NCBI GenBank assembly: GCA_003427395.1 | Contig: BFEA01000233.1 | Span: 99,725 to 138,109 of the forward strand | DNA length: 38,385 nucleotides | Origin: Chara braunii | Taxonomy: Eukaryota; Streptophyta; Charophyceae; Charales; Characeae | Direction: 5' to 3' | In this document: positions 8,214 through 19,193 of the stretch, piece by piece | Layout of the letters: each line of letters begins with the position of its first letter | Position numbering within the stretch: position 1 is the stretch's first letter | Notes under the pieces: model-generated | Told to the model about the DNA's origin: nothing | What the model saw: the letters and a program-made list of their open reading frames with translations, nothing else | Databases searched by the model: none | Made by a program: the position numbers and the translations under genes

Positions 8214-9645
8214 CCTATCGAGATGCCTATGATTTATCACAAAACAATAACCATACATGTTGTGGACGTATTTTCAAAATAAAAAATAAGAAAATTGATT
8301 AATTTGGAGAATTTCAAATGAAACCACCCTTGAGTCGTACAATTACATTTATTGACTAGTGGCTTACGAATGGAGGAACAACGGATTGACTGGATGCATA
8401 CACTTCGTAATTTACATTTTGAGAATCAATCGTCAAACAATAAATGTATTATTGGTTTAATATTGATGTTAAAACTGAACTTGGTCTTTAATACTCTAAA
8501 AATAACTGCTCTAGGTGTAAAGGGACTATTTTTTATGAAAAAGCAATGAATCCCATTATAAAGGTATAAAAGATGGTCAAAGGACTGCCTCTACATGAAT
8601 TTAGTACTAGCTGGTTTAGATAGCAGGGACATAAGTTTCTGTTTACAGTCTATGAAGCAATAGAGGAGTCCGGAAAGATGTTTTATATAAATAATCTTAC
8701 CTGAAAAGAGTTGGGGCCTAACGTTGCACCGTAGACACTTACCTTGTGAGCCTCGAACTAGAGGCGATCCATACACTCATTTCACAGTCTTTCAACTATC
8801 ACACAAATCCGAACCACTTTTGCATTCAAGCGAAAAACTTCTAATCTTCTTATTGAAAGTCGTATCAAGAATCTTCTTAAGGCTTACTTATATCTGACCG
8901 AATGAAGCATCAAACAATAAGTGTGAACGGAATAATCCCGTTGTTCTAGTTGTCGTCTTACCTTTCTTCTTCCTTTGTTCCTTCTTCCTGGACTGGTTTC
9001 TCTTGCGATTCTCCTGCTTTAGTGCAGATAATGAATACAAAAAAGGAGAGAATATATGAATAAAATAACGCTCCACATTGTAAGGATCCGAAGCTGCCGG
9101 GAGTGCAAGTGGAATCACGACATATGCTTCTAACCCTTGCCTTCTCAACCATCGGTATAATCGATGGTTCCGTACCTCACGAGACGTTTGTGACAGAGAT
9201 CTATTTACTTGTTTCTTCTATCTACATATTTTACCCTATAGCGGTCGACTTGTACATTCGATATATGTGTGTTTGGACCAAGGAGAGATAAAAACATACA
9301 CCAAAGGACCAGGACATGAAGTGAAAGCCAAATGAGTAGAGTCGAGCGATATACAGGATGAACTATTGAGTGCCATTTCTGAAAAAATACAGGTAAACTC
9401 ACGGTCGACTTGTACACTCGATGCTTCGTTCTTCGCGAAGAAACTTTTTGGACACCGACCTTTCGAATGCCTGTTTTGTGTAACTATCTGCTAGATCATT
9501 GGCCGCTTTTTTTTATACCCTTATCGCTAATATCCTCCTCAAAGCATAATTTCTCAAGTTGCACATTCCGCAACTTTCCCAGGTCAATGGCAACCCTATT
9601 GAAAAACATTTATTTACTTTCTCCAACTTTTCAAACGAAGGTGAT
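8214..9645. other. Unassigned region with a 20-bp direct repeat
   Basis: No protein family is recognisable in any frame. The word CGGTCGACTTGTACAYTCGA occurs near 9241 and again near 9403. If an LTR-type element runs across 6.8-11.3 kb, this is its interior, but no reverse transcriptase or integrase motif is visible. Confidence 0.35.
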
Positions 9646-9649
9646 CGTG

Positions 9650-10818
9650 ACCTAGTAATTGCTTTCTTGTTCACCATTGCCTCTAGTCGGAGTAGTGTTT
9701 TTCTTCAGGCTTATGCGCTGTTCAATCTTCATGTTTAAACTAGGTGGCGTCTTCAATATCAAGCAATTGATTCTCTCTTTCATTGTAACAACCTCTCTTT
9801 CCTGCATATCCCTGTCATTGCGGACTCTCCGATATTCTTCAGGCAATTTTCCTCATTCATCTAGGGTGTGCTCCACCGTCGCTTTGTTTTGCCACGTGCT
9901 GGTTCTGCTAGCGGACTTTTCTTCGTCATCGCTTCAACACTTCGTTTATTGCCGAGTTTAATTCCCTCAACTTCATCACGAAGACTGAAAAAATCATAGA
10001 TTTAAGCTTGGTTATCCGCCTCGAGGCTCTCCTTTGCCTCTTATTGCTTGGTTGCCACCGATTTCTTGGGTTGCTCATTCTTCCTCTTCGATCACCCTAG
10101 TTAATCTTCTTTCCTCTTAAGATCTCTTTTCGTGCCTCCGCATCTTCACTCTGCCATATTTTCCCTGGTTCACGTTTCCGTGTTTCTTCGATATTTGTAT
10201 TCATTGTTTCTTCGGTGGTCGTCGCCTTTTTTTGTAGCGCCTCTTTTATGTTGTCTTTCACCAAATTCCCTATGACCTTCTCAAAGTCTTTCTGTTCTCT
10301 TTTCTTCTTCTCCTTAGCCTTTTCCTCCTCCTGTTGTCCCATTTCTCTTCCCCGTCCTTCGTCTTTTGTCCTTGCTCTCGTTTTTCCTTCTCCTTTGTTT
10401 CGTTTTCCTCCAAGAACCAACCCCACACTTTCTCCAACTTTTCATTATTCTCTCGCTTCTTGTTATCTAACCACCGGTTACTTTGCTATTGGCGATACTT
10501 TCGTCCTCCTTTGCCTTGATAACTACCTCCATTACCTTGATACCTACCTCTGTTGCCTTGATATGCACCTCCATTGTACTCATTCCCTCGAGATTGGGCT
10601 CCTTTTTGTTGGTTACTCCTCAACTCCCAATAAGCAACAATGGCATTCACGACCGAGATAATTTCGTTGTTCTCTTGTGACGAGGACCCTTGACTCGGGC
10701 CTCCATTAGTAATGCCTAGCAAGGCGGCAACGTTTGAGATCTGTCGCAACAAGGAGTCCATCACGTGATGACCTAACTGCATGCAATGATGGCAGACCGG
10801 GGTTCTACTGTAGTTCAT
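9650..10818 (-). pseudogene. Decayed gag-like frame with zinc-knuckle-like motif
   Basis: Reading the minus strand from the ATG at 10818, the protein begins MNYSRTPVCHHCMQLGHHVM. This resembles a retroviral-type CX2CX4HX4C knuckle in which the last cysteine is Ser. It continues into a Gly/Gln-rich repeat zone (GGAYQGNRGRYQGNGGSYQ) to a TAG at 10486. The same and a second frame then encode a highly charged Lys/Glu segment and, after more stops, coiled-coil-like sequence down to about 9650 (EEYRRVRNDRDMQEREVV). Gag proteins bind and package retrotransposon RNA. The start lies about 90 bp downstream of the right 420-bp repeat in the minus sense, as expected for a gag after a 5' LTR. Frameshifts and stops make it non-functional. 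The assignment rests on motif and position only. Confidence 0.45.
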
Positions 10819-10906
10819 GATAGAAATAGTAAATGGTGGCGAAGTCGTACAAAGTGTTAATAGCAGGACGCAATCACTCGAACGTAGTAAATGCTACGAT
10901 GATGAT

Positions 10907-11326
10907 TGCGAGTAACGTTTAAACATCATTTAAAATGCAAACACACATGTGTTACATAGTTAACGTGAGTGAAACCACACACAGTGAAGACGATAAGAAA
11001 GGTGGGAGAATAGAGTAAAAGGACAAATGAATCTTAGCATAGGTTGCGCAGTAATCATTAGTAAAAAACAATAGACAATAGTTGCGCAACGACGAAACCC
11101 TCGCGTGCAGAAAAAAGTCAAAAAGTTACGACACGCAAAGCGGCGTGACTCGACGTCTCGTTTCAGCCGGTTGCCGAGCCGACCTTCCTCAAGGGTCTTG
11201 ATTGAAATCGGGCTACAAATGACTTTTCCACTTCATAATCCTACTTCAGTATTAATCCTTATGGAAAACTACAGATCCGAACAAGCCTAAAATAATAAAA
11301 TACCTCATAAACTCAACTTACCAAAC
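10907..11326. repeat. 420-bp direct repeat, right copy (LTR candidate)
   Basis: This is the partner of 6766-7186. In the minus sense it lies immediately before the gag-like frame. Sequence to its right (11330-11740) is related to a different place, 24409-24780, so the true element end may be further out. Confidence 0.6.
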
Positions 11327-11329
11327 GGC

Positions 11330-11740
11330 AATTTCGTCAATATGTCCCTCTAAGGTCAAAAGGAGGTCTTTACCTACATCAAAAACACAACCATTCCCAT
11401 AATACAAACCCCGACTGTAGTAATACCGCCTCCATGTGCGTGTACGTGCTACAAACCGACATACAAACTGAAATGAAAAATCATTTATTTCTAATTTAAT
11501 CAAGAAGAAGAAGTCGACCGACAATTGTGTTGGCTATATAACACCAACAATAAAACATCACAAGCACCTCAAAATTGCGCGCCCACACACTCCGTATTTT
11601 CAGTTAAACCATCTTACCTACCTAAAAGTAAATGGTACCGCGAGTTCCACGGTTTACTTAAATTAAAGTCAAAACTTATTTTGTGTCTCTGGTAAAACTC
11701 AAGGCGGATACCCTTATAAGGGTATTCGCATCGACAACGA
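11330..11740 (-). repeat. LTR-like segment, inverted homologue of 24.4 kb
   Basis: The reverse complement aligns with 24409-24780. Shared parts are GTTGTCGNTGCGAATACCC, AAGGGTATCCGCC, an AAATAAGTTT stretch, GAGTGTGTGGGCGC and GATTAAATTAG. An 18-bp perfect palindrome, ATACCCTTATAAGGGTAT, lies at 11708-11725. The family function is unknown; position and layout suggest the promoter part of an LTR. Confidence 0.55.
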
Positions 11741-13015
11741 CTCGCACTCAAGCTTCTGTTCATTCAAGACGAGAAACACGTATATGTATCAAGTTTGTCT
11801 CTTATATCATTCCCATGTACTATAGGTAGAAGATCAAGCTACATAGTTCAATCTGACATAGAAAGGAAAGTGCAACGCAAACGATGATCTGGCGCTGCAG
11901 GTTAAGAAATAACAGGCGGATCAGGAACACACATCGACGGTTAAAGCGCAGGGCAAGGCGGTTGAGGAAGGATGGTTAACTGTCGAGGTTGGAGAAGAGC
12001 AGAAGTGGAAGAAGGAGAATAAGTTGCAGGGTAAGCACGAGAAGGTGACTCGAAATGTGGGAGAGGAACACCGTAGTGCTACTCGTACTTATAGGAGTAA
12101 TAGGCTATCGTGCCAGGATATGGTGTACGCTCGCTCCAGTCATCCTTATGATGGTGTAACCTCATTCCTTCCCACTTTCCTTCCTTCTCTCTTTCCTCCC
12201 CTTCCATCCCTTATTTTGCCCTTGTCAAATCAATGAGTCTCTCATGACCCTTTCCTTGTTGTCCTCCTTTTCCTCTTTCGGTACTTGATCCGCGTGCCTT
12301 AGGCGGTATGGCAACAAGAACTTACTATGCTAACATAGTGTGGGATGCAAGAACTTGGCAAGAATAGAGGTTATAGAAAACGCAATTATGTAAGCAACTG
12401 TGTTATGTGATCGCGAGTACCCCTAGAGCGGTACTATCATAAGCGATAGCCTAACGCGAGTGATCATATTATTAAGTTAAAAAACCGAAAGAGCACGAGT
12501 ACGACTAACACGAATGAGTCAACTCTTTGCTTTTCATAACTCATGGGCTTCTGGTTGGTATGCCAGAAATACGTTTCGTAAAATTGTTATGGTTTGACGC
12601 GTCACGTCATCTGAAGGGGATGCATCACAGTCAGCATCTAGATAAAGTCTTGGAAGCCGAGCGGTCTCTCTGTGGAATGTATCAGGCCGCGTAGGTAGCC
12701 GAATCCATTGGGAATCGAACGCACTATTACGTGCATTAAGTTTATTCTCATTTTACATATTTGGAGGATAGCGGGGCGGAGCTTACATCCGCACGTCTCC
12801 GGTCGTCATCGCAGTCGTCGCCGCCAGGTCGAATGCCGACTTTTTTTATCATCAGGTTGCCCCCTTTCATGGTGGTCGTTGCGTTGGTCGTAGCAAGAGA
12901 ATGTATTGAAAACCGAAATGATCGTCTTCTTCCTCATTAAGATCGTGCCACCCGACATTGGGTATGCTTTCAGCAGTCGTTGTACCAGACCGCCCTCCAA
13001 CGATAGGTGCATGTA
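11741..13015. other. Unassigned region
   Basis: Around 11940-12060 the sequence is purine-rich. No frame looks conserved, and a tRNA-like AAGCCGAGCGGTCTC at 12657 lacks a matching box B. I see no gene. Confidence 0.4.
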
Positions 13016-13053
13016 CTGTCTCTTATACACATCTAGATGTGTATAAGAGACAG
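13016..13053. other. Nextera mate-pair junction adapter (artefact)
   Basis: CTGTCTCTTATACACATCT is directly followed by AGATGTGTATAAGAGACAG, two Tn5 mosaic ends head to head. This 38-bp sequence is the circularisation junction of Nextera mate-pair libraries and is not genomic. Translations across it give the familiar contaminant peptide with SYTHLDVYKR. Sequence on either side may not be contiguous. Confidence 0.97.
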
Positions 13054-13089
13054 GTGGTGGGGGAGGAGGAGGGGGAGGAGGAGCAGGAG

Positions 13090-13208
13090 NNNNNNNNNNN
13101 NNNNNNNNNNNNNNNNNNNNNNNNNNNNNNNNNNNNNNNNNNNNNNNNNNNNNNNNNNNNNNNNNNNNNNNNNNNNNNNNNNNNNNNNNNNNNNNNNNNN
13201 NNNNNNNN
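13090..13208. other. Assembly gap (119 Ns)
   Basis: A run of N flanked by a GGA-rich low-complexity stretch on the left and a GA run on the right. Confidence 0.99.

Positions 13209-13296
<88 letters not shown>
13209..13296. repeat. (GA)n microsatellite
   Basis: An almost pure GA run abuts the gap and probably caused it. Ser/Leu or Glu/Arg polymers predicted here are not proteins. Confidence 0.95.
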
Positions 13297-13298
<2 letters not shown>

Positions 13299-14290
13299 AG
13301 AAGGCGGATCGAGAGAAGAGATCGAGGAAAAGAAACGAAGAACTTACCTGGCCATTGTAAGTAGGAGGAAAGTCTTAGTAGCAATGTCCCTTTCTGTGTT
13401 TTAGCAGAAGATTCGTTCTCGTTCTCAGCGCAACAACGAGAGAAGGAAGGGATGTATCTTTCCATATTCTAGCGGAAGATTCATTTTCAAATTTGCACGT
13501 TTAACTCAGGGAGTGGTAGAGCGGCGTTCTCGCTCGAATTGACCATGGTTGTTGTTGTGGGAGCATGGCTTATTGATCTTTCAACATTGTGAGGTGGGAA
13601 GTTTGGCTGGGCGGTAGGTCTGTTAAAAAATAATGCAGGTGCCCGAAGACAAGCTCAACGGGAATAAGAATCTCATGTGAAGCAAACGGGTGAAAGTTAG
13701 TTGATTTTGATTTCCAACACGAATTCATACTAATGGAGGTGCGTACCTGGCCATGACGAGGGTCCACGTACTCGATCTGCCCGTACTTGTTTTCAGTTGT
13801 TGTTGTTGACATCAGTGGATTGTTTGGTCACTTTGTGGTTGGGATAGTCCACCTATGTGATTGTGGTCTAGGCGCTGAGTGCAAAGGGGTGAAAAAACTT
13901 CATTCACATCGAGATGGTCGAGGTCGCTGATTAGAGGTGTTAATACTTCTTCTACTATTGATCATGGTGGTATTTAAGTTTGTAACCGTCATCGAGAAAC
14001 TGTTGCGGAGACTCTATCATTGTTGAGTTTAAGTTATTGCCGTGCATCGACAAAGTGGTCAGTTGTGTTGTTGCGTTTAGTTGCTTGAGTTTGCCGTTGT
14101 GCCTTGCTATGCCACACTGTGCACACTGTGCGGGAGCTCTGCCGGAACTCAGGAGGAGTTCTGGAGGTAGGAAACTATCAGGTATATCTCCTTCCGACTG
14201 TATGAACCCACTACTTCCCTGCTTGACTACCTCCCTCTAATTTGACTGTTATATACATGTGTTCCCCTATGACTTTGTTTCTTTTCAGAA
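13297..14290. other. Unassigned region
   Basis: GTTTAACTCAGGGAGTGGTAG near 13500 resembles the D-arm of a tRNA but no box B follows. No protein family was recognised in the frames. Confidence 0.35.
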
Positions 14291-14428
14291 CTCAATCAGA
14301 CTGAATGAAAGAAATGTGTGTGTAAAACTTAGGTTTTTTAAATTTTGACTGAAAGCAAACTAAGGGATAAACTGGAGGAAGGTGGGAGGAAGACATTTTG
14401 CATACGTTTGACCAAGTCAACCAAAGGC

Positions 14429-15170
14429 TGGGCATTGTTTTTAAGCAGAATGACCCAATACAATGTTTTATTAACTGTTTTATGAAATTGTTTCTAAGCA
14501 GGATGACCTGATTGCTGTGTTTATTTCTAAGGGTTTGCTTGACTGATCTTGAGACCAAGCATTGTTTATAAGCAAAATGACTTGGTCTGTCTGTTTCTTT
14601 TGGGGGTTTCTAACCGAGGTTGGGTTGAAAGATCCAACTTCATGCTTTGAGTGATTTGAGGTGATATGAACATTGTTTCTAAGCAGAATGGTTCAATTAC
14701 TTGTTTTATTTTTTAGGGAGGATTTTTGGTGGAAGACTAAGCATTGTTTATAAGCAGAATGGTTTAGACTGAAGCCACACACACAAGTGTAAACTAAGTA
14801 TAACAGAAAATACCTTATGAATATTTGCATGTGAACTTACAGTTGAACATTATTTCGAAGCAGAATGGTCCAGCGTTAAGCCATATCACTATGAAGAGAA
14901 GGAAAAATACGGAGTATAATTGGAAGTAATTTGGGTAAGTTGAGTATTATTTCTAAGTAAAATGGCTCAATCTCTGCCCATATTTTCTTTTATTTTGAAA
15001 ACAAGTAAGAAATGATTTAACTTTGGATATTAAACAGTTCGAGACGACTAGATATTGTTTCTAAGATGAGTGGTCCAAGTCATATGCCCAAAGAAGAAAA
15101 AAAAAGTTGTGCAACCTGTTCGTGTATATTATAAGGCACGCTAGGTATTGTTTCTAGGCAAAATGGTCTA
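14429..15170 (+). repeat. Hairpin array, 9 units (copy 1)
   Basis: Each unit has the core NATTGTTTCTAAGCAGAATG, starting near 14433, 14486, 14560, 14671, 14742, 14848, 14945, 15053 and 15146. In the core YATT pairs with AATG. The bases just outside differ from unit to unit but are usually mutually complementary after a one-base G/A bulge. Examples are TGGG/CCCA (unit 1), AGACCAAG/CTTGGTCT (unit 3, 14552-14559 with 14581-14588), TGAA/TTCA (4), CTAA/TTAG (5), TTGAG/CTCAA (7) and TAGG/TCTA (9). Units 6 and 8 pair with interruptions; unit 2 does not pair. Spacing is irregular, about 53-111 bp. Confidence 0.8.
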
Positions 15171-15451
15171 ACACCATGCTATATATAAGCTGGGTATAAG
15201 GGATAAATTATCTGAAAGTTCTATGAACTAAACTAAGTGGAATTAACCTCGGGACTGGTAAAAGTACTTATCATTCTGGTTTGGACTCGCATGTGGTTGA
15301 GTAAGATCTTTACTTAGTCCGAGTTTCAGTACTGATAGGTAGTTGCTTTAGATGCTCGCCACGTGTTTTTAATTCTTGCATTTTCTGAGCTAATTTTATT
15401 TTACTTAGGTCAATTCTCACATTTTCTGGGATCATTTATTATACTTGACTT

Positions 15452-15990
15452 TGTATAAATCTTGGAAAGGTACTTCTCCTAGGGGAAGCACTGTCAAAAT
15501 TTCTACAAAACCAAGGAGTTAGTCAAATCTGGTTTTCAAAGTTTAATTTTTTCTCTAAGTTTTATATCTGGCTTAGTAGAAATATGAAAAAACTTCTTTT
15601 CTATGAGAAGTGTTGCCCAAAGTTTTACTAATTCAGGGGGTTAGACAAGTTAATATTATTTTATATTTTATACTTAACTTTGTATGAATTTTGGAAAGCT
15701 ACTTTCTTTGCGGGAAGCGCTACTGAAATTTCTGCAAATCTAAGGAGTTAGTTAAATTTTGTTTTGATGAAACTCAAGTCCTATTATTGAGCTCTTATCC
15801 GACTTAGTATAAATTTAGGAAGTTTACTTCTCCAAAAAAAAATGCTGCTCAAATTTTTACTAATTCAGGGAGTCAGACAAAATTTGATTTTTTAGAGTTA
15901 AGGACTATTTCAATTTTCGTACTCGAGGTAATATAAATTATGAGAAGGCATTTTTCATACAGGAAGCGTTGCCCAAATTTTTTTAGTTTA
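15452..15990 (+). repeat. Degenerate ~120-bp tandem units (copy 1)
   Basis: Five units begin near 15452, 15574, 15682, 15806 and 15926 with a TATAAATNTTGGAAAG-like word. This is followed by ACTTCT...GGGAAGC, which folds into a short hairpin, and then CAAATTTCTAC and GGAGTTAG. Two alternating subtypes are visible (ACAAAACCAAGGAG versus TAATTCAGGGGG). Confidence 0.65.
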
Positions 15991-16691
15991 AAAGAGTTAG
16001 ATTGTATTATGACAAGTGACGATTCTGGCAATCCACCCTGCATAGGGGAAATGCTGTCAAAGGCCTACCTTTCTTTGGGCACTTGCTTAGAGGTAGACTT
16101 AGACTTAATTATTAGAAAAATTTTAAGAGAGGATGTGACATGGGGAGTTAGGTTAGTCTGTGAATTGACATGTCTTGTGTTACAGGTCCTCTTGATCGTT
16201 TCGATTCATGATTTGAACTAGATCCAACTTGATCCCACGAGGATTATATTATGTTATCACTTATAACAGATCAGTTCTCGATTAGTCGACTTACGACTCA
16301 ACTCTAATTCACTCACGCTACTCAACCTAAAAGATTTAACCATGTGGTTTGATTTGTTTCGTTGGGTTTTCACCCGGACTTTATTGAATAGTCATTTAAC
16401 AAAGATACTGAGTGTTTTTATTTTAGGAAGATTGCGCAAATAGTGAGACTTGTATGGCTCAAGCAAGGGGTATGAGCGCAGAGAGTGGTTGAAGTTGACG
16501 CCGTGTAGTGTGTGAACTTTGATTGAATCTTTGATGTGATTACATGTAGTTTGTGGTTTGGACTCTGAATTTGATTGCCTTCGATCATATATATATGGTT
16601 GAACTGCGACCGTGCGTAAGTGTTAAATAACTTATGCCTTCGAGAAAAGAAAAGGATCCCCTTTTATCTTATGCTTTTTAGAGTTTTATTG

Positions 16692-17413
16692 TTGGACGTT
16701 GGAGTTCATGACAATCGTCAAAGTCAAACCCCTTGGTTTATCTCCAGGTCCTGGATTACGGAGATTGTCTCATAGGGCACGAGTACAGACTTCCAGCAGA
16801 GGCCGGGATTTATGTACCACCCACTTCCGCAGGGTGCAGAAGAGGGTGTGGTGATCAACCGCCTCGGCGGTTGTCTAGCGTCGAGAGTTTAACCCCTCAA
16901 GGCGTATGTCAACCGATACTTGAGTGTCGAACGCGACCCTCGAGACCATCGAGGGCCACGTGATTATGGGTATTACATAGCACGTCATCATTGAGACTGC
17001 TTGCAAATGCTTGCATGGCTAGTCGATATGAGAAAGCCATGCGTCCGCTCGATGTTGGACATTGGAGTTCATGGCAATCGTCAAAGTCAAACCCCTTGGT
17101 TTCTCTCCAGGTCCTGGATGGCGGAGTTTGCCTCATAGGGCACGCGTCTAGACTTCCAGCAGAAGCCGGAACTTATGTACCACCCACTTCCGCAGGGTGC
17201 AGAAGAGGGTGTGGTGATCAACCGCCTTAGCGGTTGTCTAGTGTCGAGAGTTTAACCCCTCAAGGCGTATGTCAACGGATACTTGAGTGTCGAACGTGAC
17301 CCTCGAGACCATCGAGGGCCACGTGATTATGGGTACTACATAGCACGTCATCATTGGGACTGCTTGCAAATACTTGCATGACTAGTTGATATGAGAAAGT
17401 CATGCATCCGCTC
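16692..17413 (+). repeat. 363-bp tandem duplication
   Basis: Units start at 16692 and 17055 with TTGGAC-TTGGAGTTCATG and are more than 90 percent identical by eye. They run through CCACCCACTTCCGCAGGGTG, GGTTGTCTAG and ATCGAGGGCCACGTGATTAT. Copy 2 of the long element has only the beginning of this unit (20777 on), so the duplication is specific to copy 1 and comparatively recent. Confidence 0.85.
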
Positions 17414-17737
17414 AGTTTTATATTAAGTCTCGTACGCGATGCCCAACTGATTTCTGTATCAAAAAGTTATGAGACAGATACTGAAAGGACTATGAGTATT
17501 TTATTTTATTTGAGTGTGTTTCTAATTTTATGTTTGCAGCGTGGTGTAACGCGTGGTGAGTGGGATGCGTCTTAGTCGACCGACAACGAGTCGCGATTGG
17601 GACTTCAGCCCCCCAATGCGTCGGTTTGTGTGTGGGTTCGTTCGAGGAGTGGGACCGCGCGTACCCCTTATGCACAGCGTACGAGAAACACCCTAGGTCA
17701 GACAACTCTTGTCCCGTCGGACGTCCAACCAGACGTC

Positions 17738-17927
17738 CGGTGTCGAGCGCATCGGTCCCACAAAGGGACCCTCTCAGCCGCATCACGCAGGATTGGGTCG
17801 TGATGTAAATGGAGCTTCTCCAGCCGCTCCGGCTGAGTGTGGCAGCCATACCTCTCGCGAGCCCCTACGACAGGATAGAGCCTACGCGAGGTACAACTTA
17901 CCTCCACCTGCGGGAGTTGTTACCTAG
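17738..17927 (+). repeat. Structured terminal module A
   Basis: GTGTCGAGCGCATCGGTCCC, AGGGACCCTCTCAGCCGC, ATCACGCAGGA, CAGCCGCTCCGGCTGAGTG and CCCCTACGACAG follow in order. The end is GTACAACTTACC...GGGAGTTGTTACC, a hairpin next to an A-rich tract. The module recurs at 20908-21133 and, behind a tRNA-like head, at 38248-38385. Confidence 0.7.
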
Positions 17928-18180
17928 CACAAAAAAAAGAAAAAAAAGAAAAAAAAAAAACTTCTCAGAAAAATCTGAAAAATAACAATACAAGCAACTT
18001 TTGCCTTGGAGTCATGTTCAAATTCGCAGTCAATCATGAGTTAAAAATCGAAAACCGAAAAAAAAATATTTTTGTTTTTTACGATTTTTTTTTTTTTTTT
18101 TTCCCGGATGACGGGGGTACCGGACGTATGGGGGAGACGTCCGGGTGAGACGACCGGCCCCTGGACCATTGGTAACCTAG
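17919..18180 (+). mobile_element. GC-arm inverted element, copy 2
   Basis: GTTACCTAG (17919-17927) and GTAACCTAG (18172-18180) flank it as imperfect 9-bp direct repeats. The core CAATACAAGCAACTTTTGCC plus GGAGTCATGTTCAAATTCG is nearly identical to copy 1. The right arm repeats CCGGACGT/ACGTCCGG words instead of GAACGCG. The left arm is reduced to an A-rich tract. It sits exactly between the two long noncoding elements. Confidence 0.6.
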
Positions 18181-18331
18181 GTTTTTGCTCATGACTTAAT
18201 CCAAATTAAGTAGAGGAAGCGTGTGTGTGAAGTTCGTTCATTTATGTCATTTGAAATCAGACAAAGAGGAATGAAATACGGAAAGGTGAGAGGAAGAAGG
18301 TTTTGCTTGTGTTTGACTGAGTCTTAAAAAT

Positions 18332-19193
18332 GTCAGACATTGTTTCTAAGCTGAATGATTTGACCGCTTTGTTTTGTTATGTTTTTTAAAGGATTAAATA
18401 TTGTTTCTAAGATGAATGGTTTGATTGCTATGTTTCTTTTGACTTGTTTTCTCCACAACCGGACATTGTTTCAAAGATGGATAATCCGATTGTTGTTTCT
18501 TTGGGGTTCTAATTTCTTGAAATTTCAAGGTCGGATATTGTTTCTAAGATGAATGGTCCGAGCGTTTGTTTATTTATGGGTGGTTTCTGAACAAGCTCTG
18601 GATATTGTTTCTAAGAAGAATGAACCATAATATTTTTTTATGTTTGGTATCGAGAAAAATGGGTTGAACATTATTTCTAAGATGAATGACTTCACTTTTT
18701 GTGTGTTTTTTTTTCTTCTGAGAAATGTTTATGCCAACAAACGAAACATTGTTTCTCAGTTGAATAATTTAATAGGATGTCACACACGTTAAATAAAAAT
18801 CGAAATTACGACTCTCTGTATTTTTACTACTCATGTAAACGTATATATCTATACAAACAAGGTTAGTCAAATATTGTTTCTAAAATGAATGGTGTGGTTA
18901 TAGCCTTATCACAAACAAAAAATATAATTAAGAGTTATAATTGAAGGTAATTTGGGCTAACTGAGCATTGTTTCTAAGACGAACGGCTCAGCCTTACACC
19001 CACTTTGAGCACAAAGAACAAATATATTTATGTATAATTTGACTATTAAATAGTTCATAGATAACTAAACATTGTTTCCAAGATGAATGGTCTAATCACA
19101 TGCCCAACGAAAAGAGTAGTAGTTGTGCAACCTGTTCGTGTATAACTAAGACCAAGGGTTGAATATTGTTTCTAAGGTGAATGATCTGACTTC
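18332..19193 (+). repeat. Hairpin array, 11 units (copy 2)
   Basis: Cores start near 18338, 18399, 18464, 18536, 18603, 18669, 18747, 18872, 18966, 19070 and 19164, with the consensus YATTGTTTCTAAGATGAATG. Arms that pair include GTCAGA/TTTGAC (unit 1), GATTAAA/TTTGATT (2), CAACCGGA/TCCGATTG with one mismatch (3), TCGGA/TCCGA (4), TGAA/TTCA (6), TAGTCAAA/TGTGGTTA with one mismatch (8) and CTGAG/CTCAG (9). Unit 11 pairs with interruptions. Units 5, 7 and 10 pair weakly. Confidence 0.8.

Larger units (their letters stand above)
14291..17927 (+). mobile_element. Long noncoding structured element, copy 1
   Basis: About 3.6 kb that aligns in order with 18181-21133. The modules are: a leader (14291-14428, with GAGGAAGGTGGGAGGAAG), an array of nine hairpins with a TTTCTAAG core (14429-15170), five degenerate 120-bp tandem units (15452-15990), a conserved 3' stretch (about 16180-16690), a 363-bp unit present twice (16692-17413) and a terminal module (about 17738-17927). 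The conserved 3' stretch includes TTACAGGTCCTC, GGGGTATGAGCGCAGAGAG and GACCGTGCGTAAG. No convincing protein frame runs through it. An A-rich tract follows at 17930. The layout suggests a non-autonomous retroelement or a long noncoding RNA gene that has been copied. Orientation is assigned from the terminal module and A-rich end. Confidence 0.6.

Noticed and set aside
12650-12725. A tRNA-Ser/Leu-like sequence (AAGCCGAGCGGTCTC)
   Set aside because: No box B at proper spacing on the same strand; the GATTCCC-like word nearby is in the opposite orientation.
12806-13465. Long frames across the N gap with Ser/Leu or Glu/Arg polymers
   Set aside because: They run through the library adapter, 119 Ns and a GA microsatellite; the only non-repetitive peptide is the translated adapter.
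15940-16221. A protein encoded by the long element
   Set aside because: The frame is not preserved at the corresponding place in copy 2.
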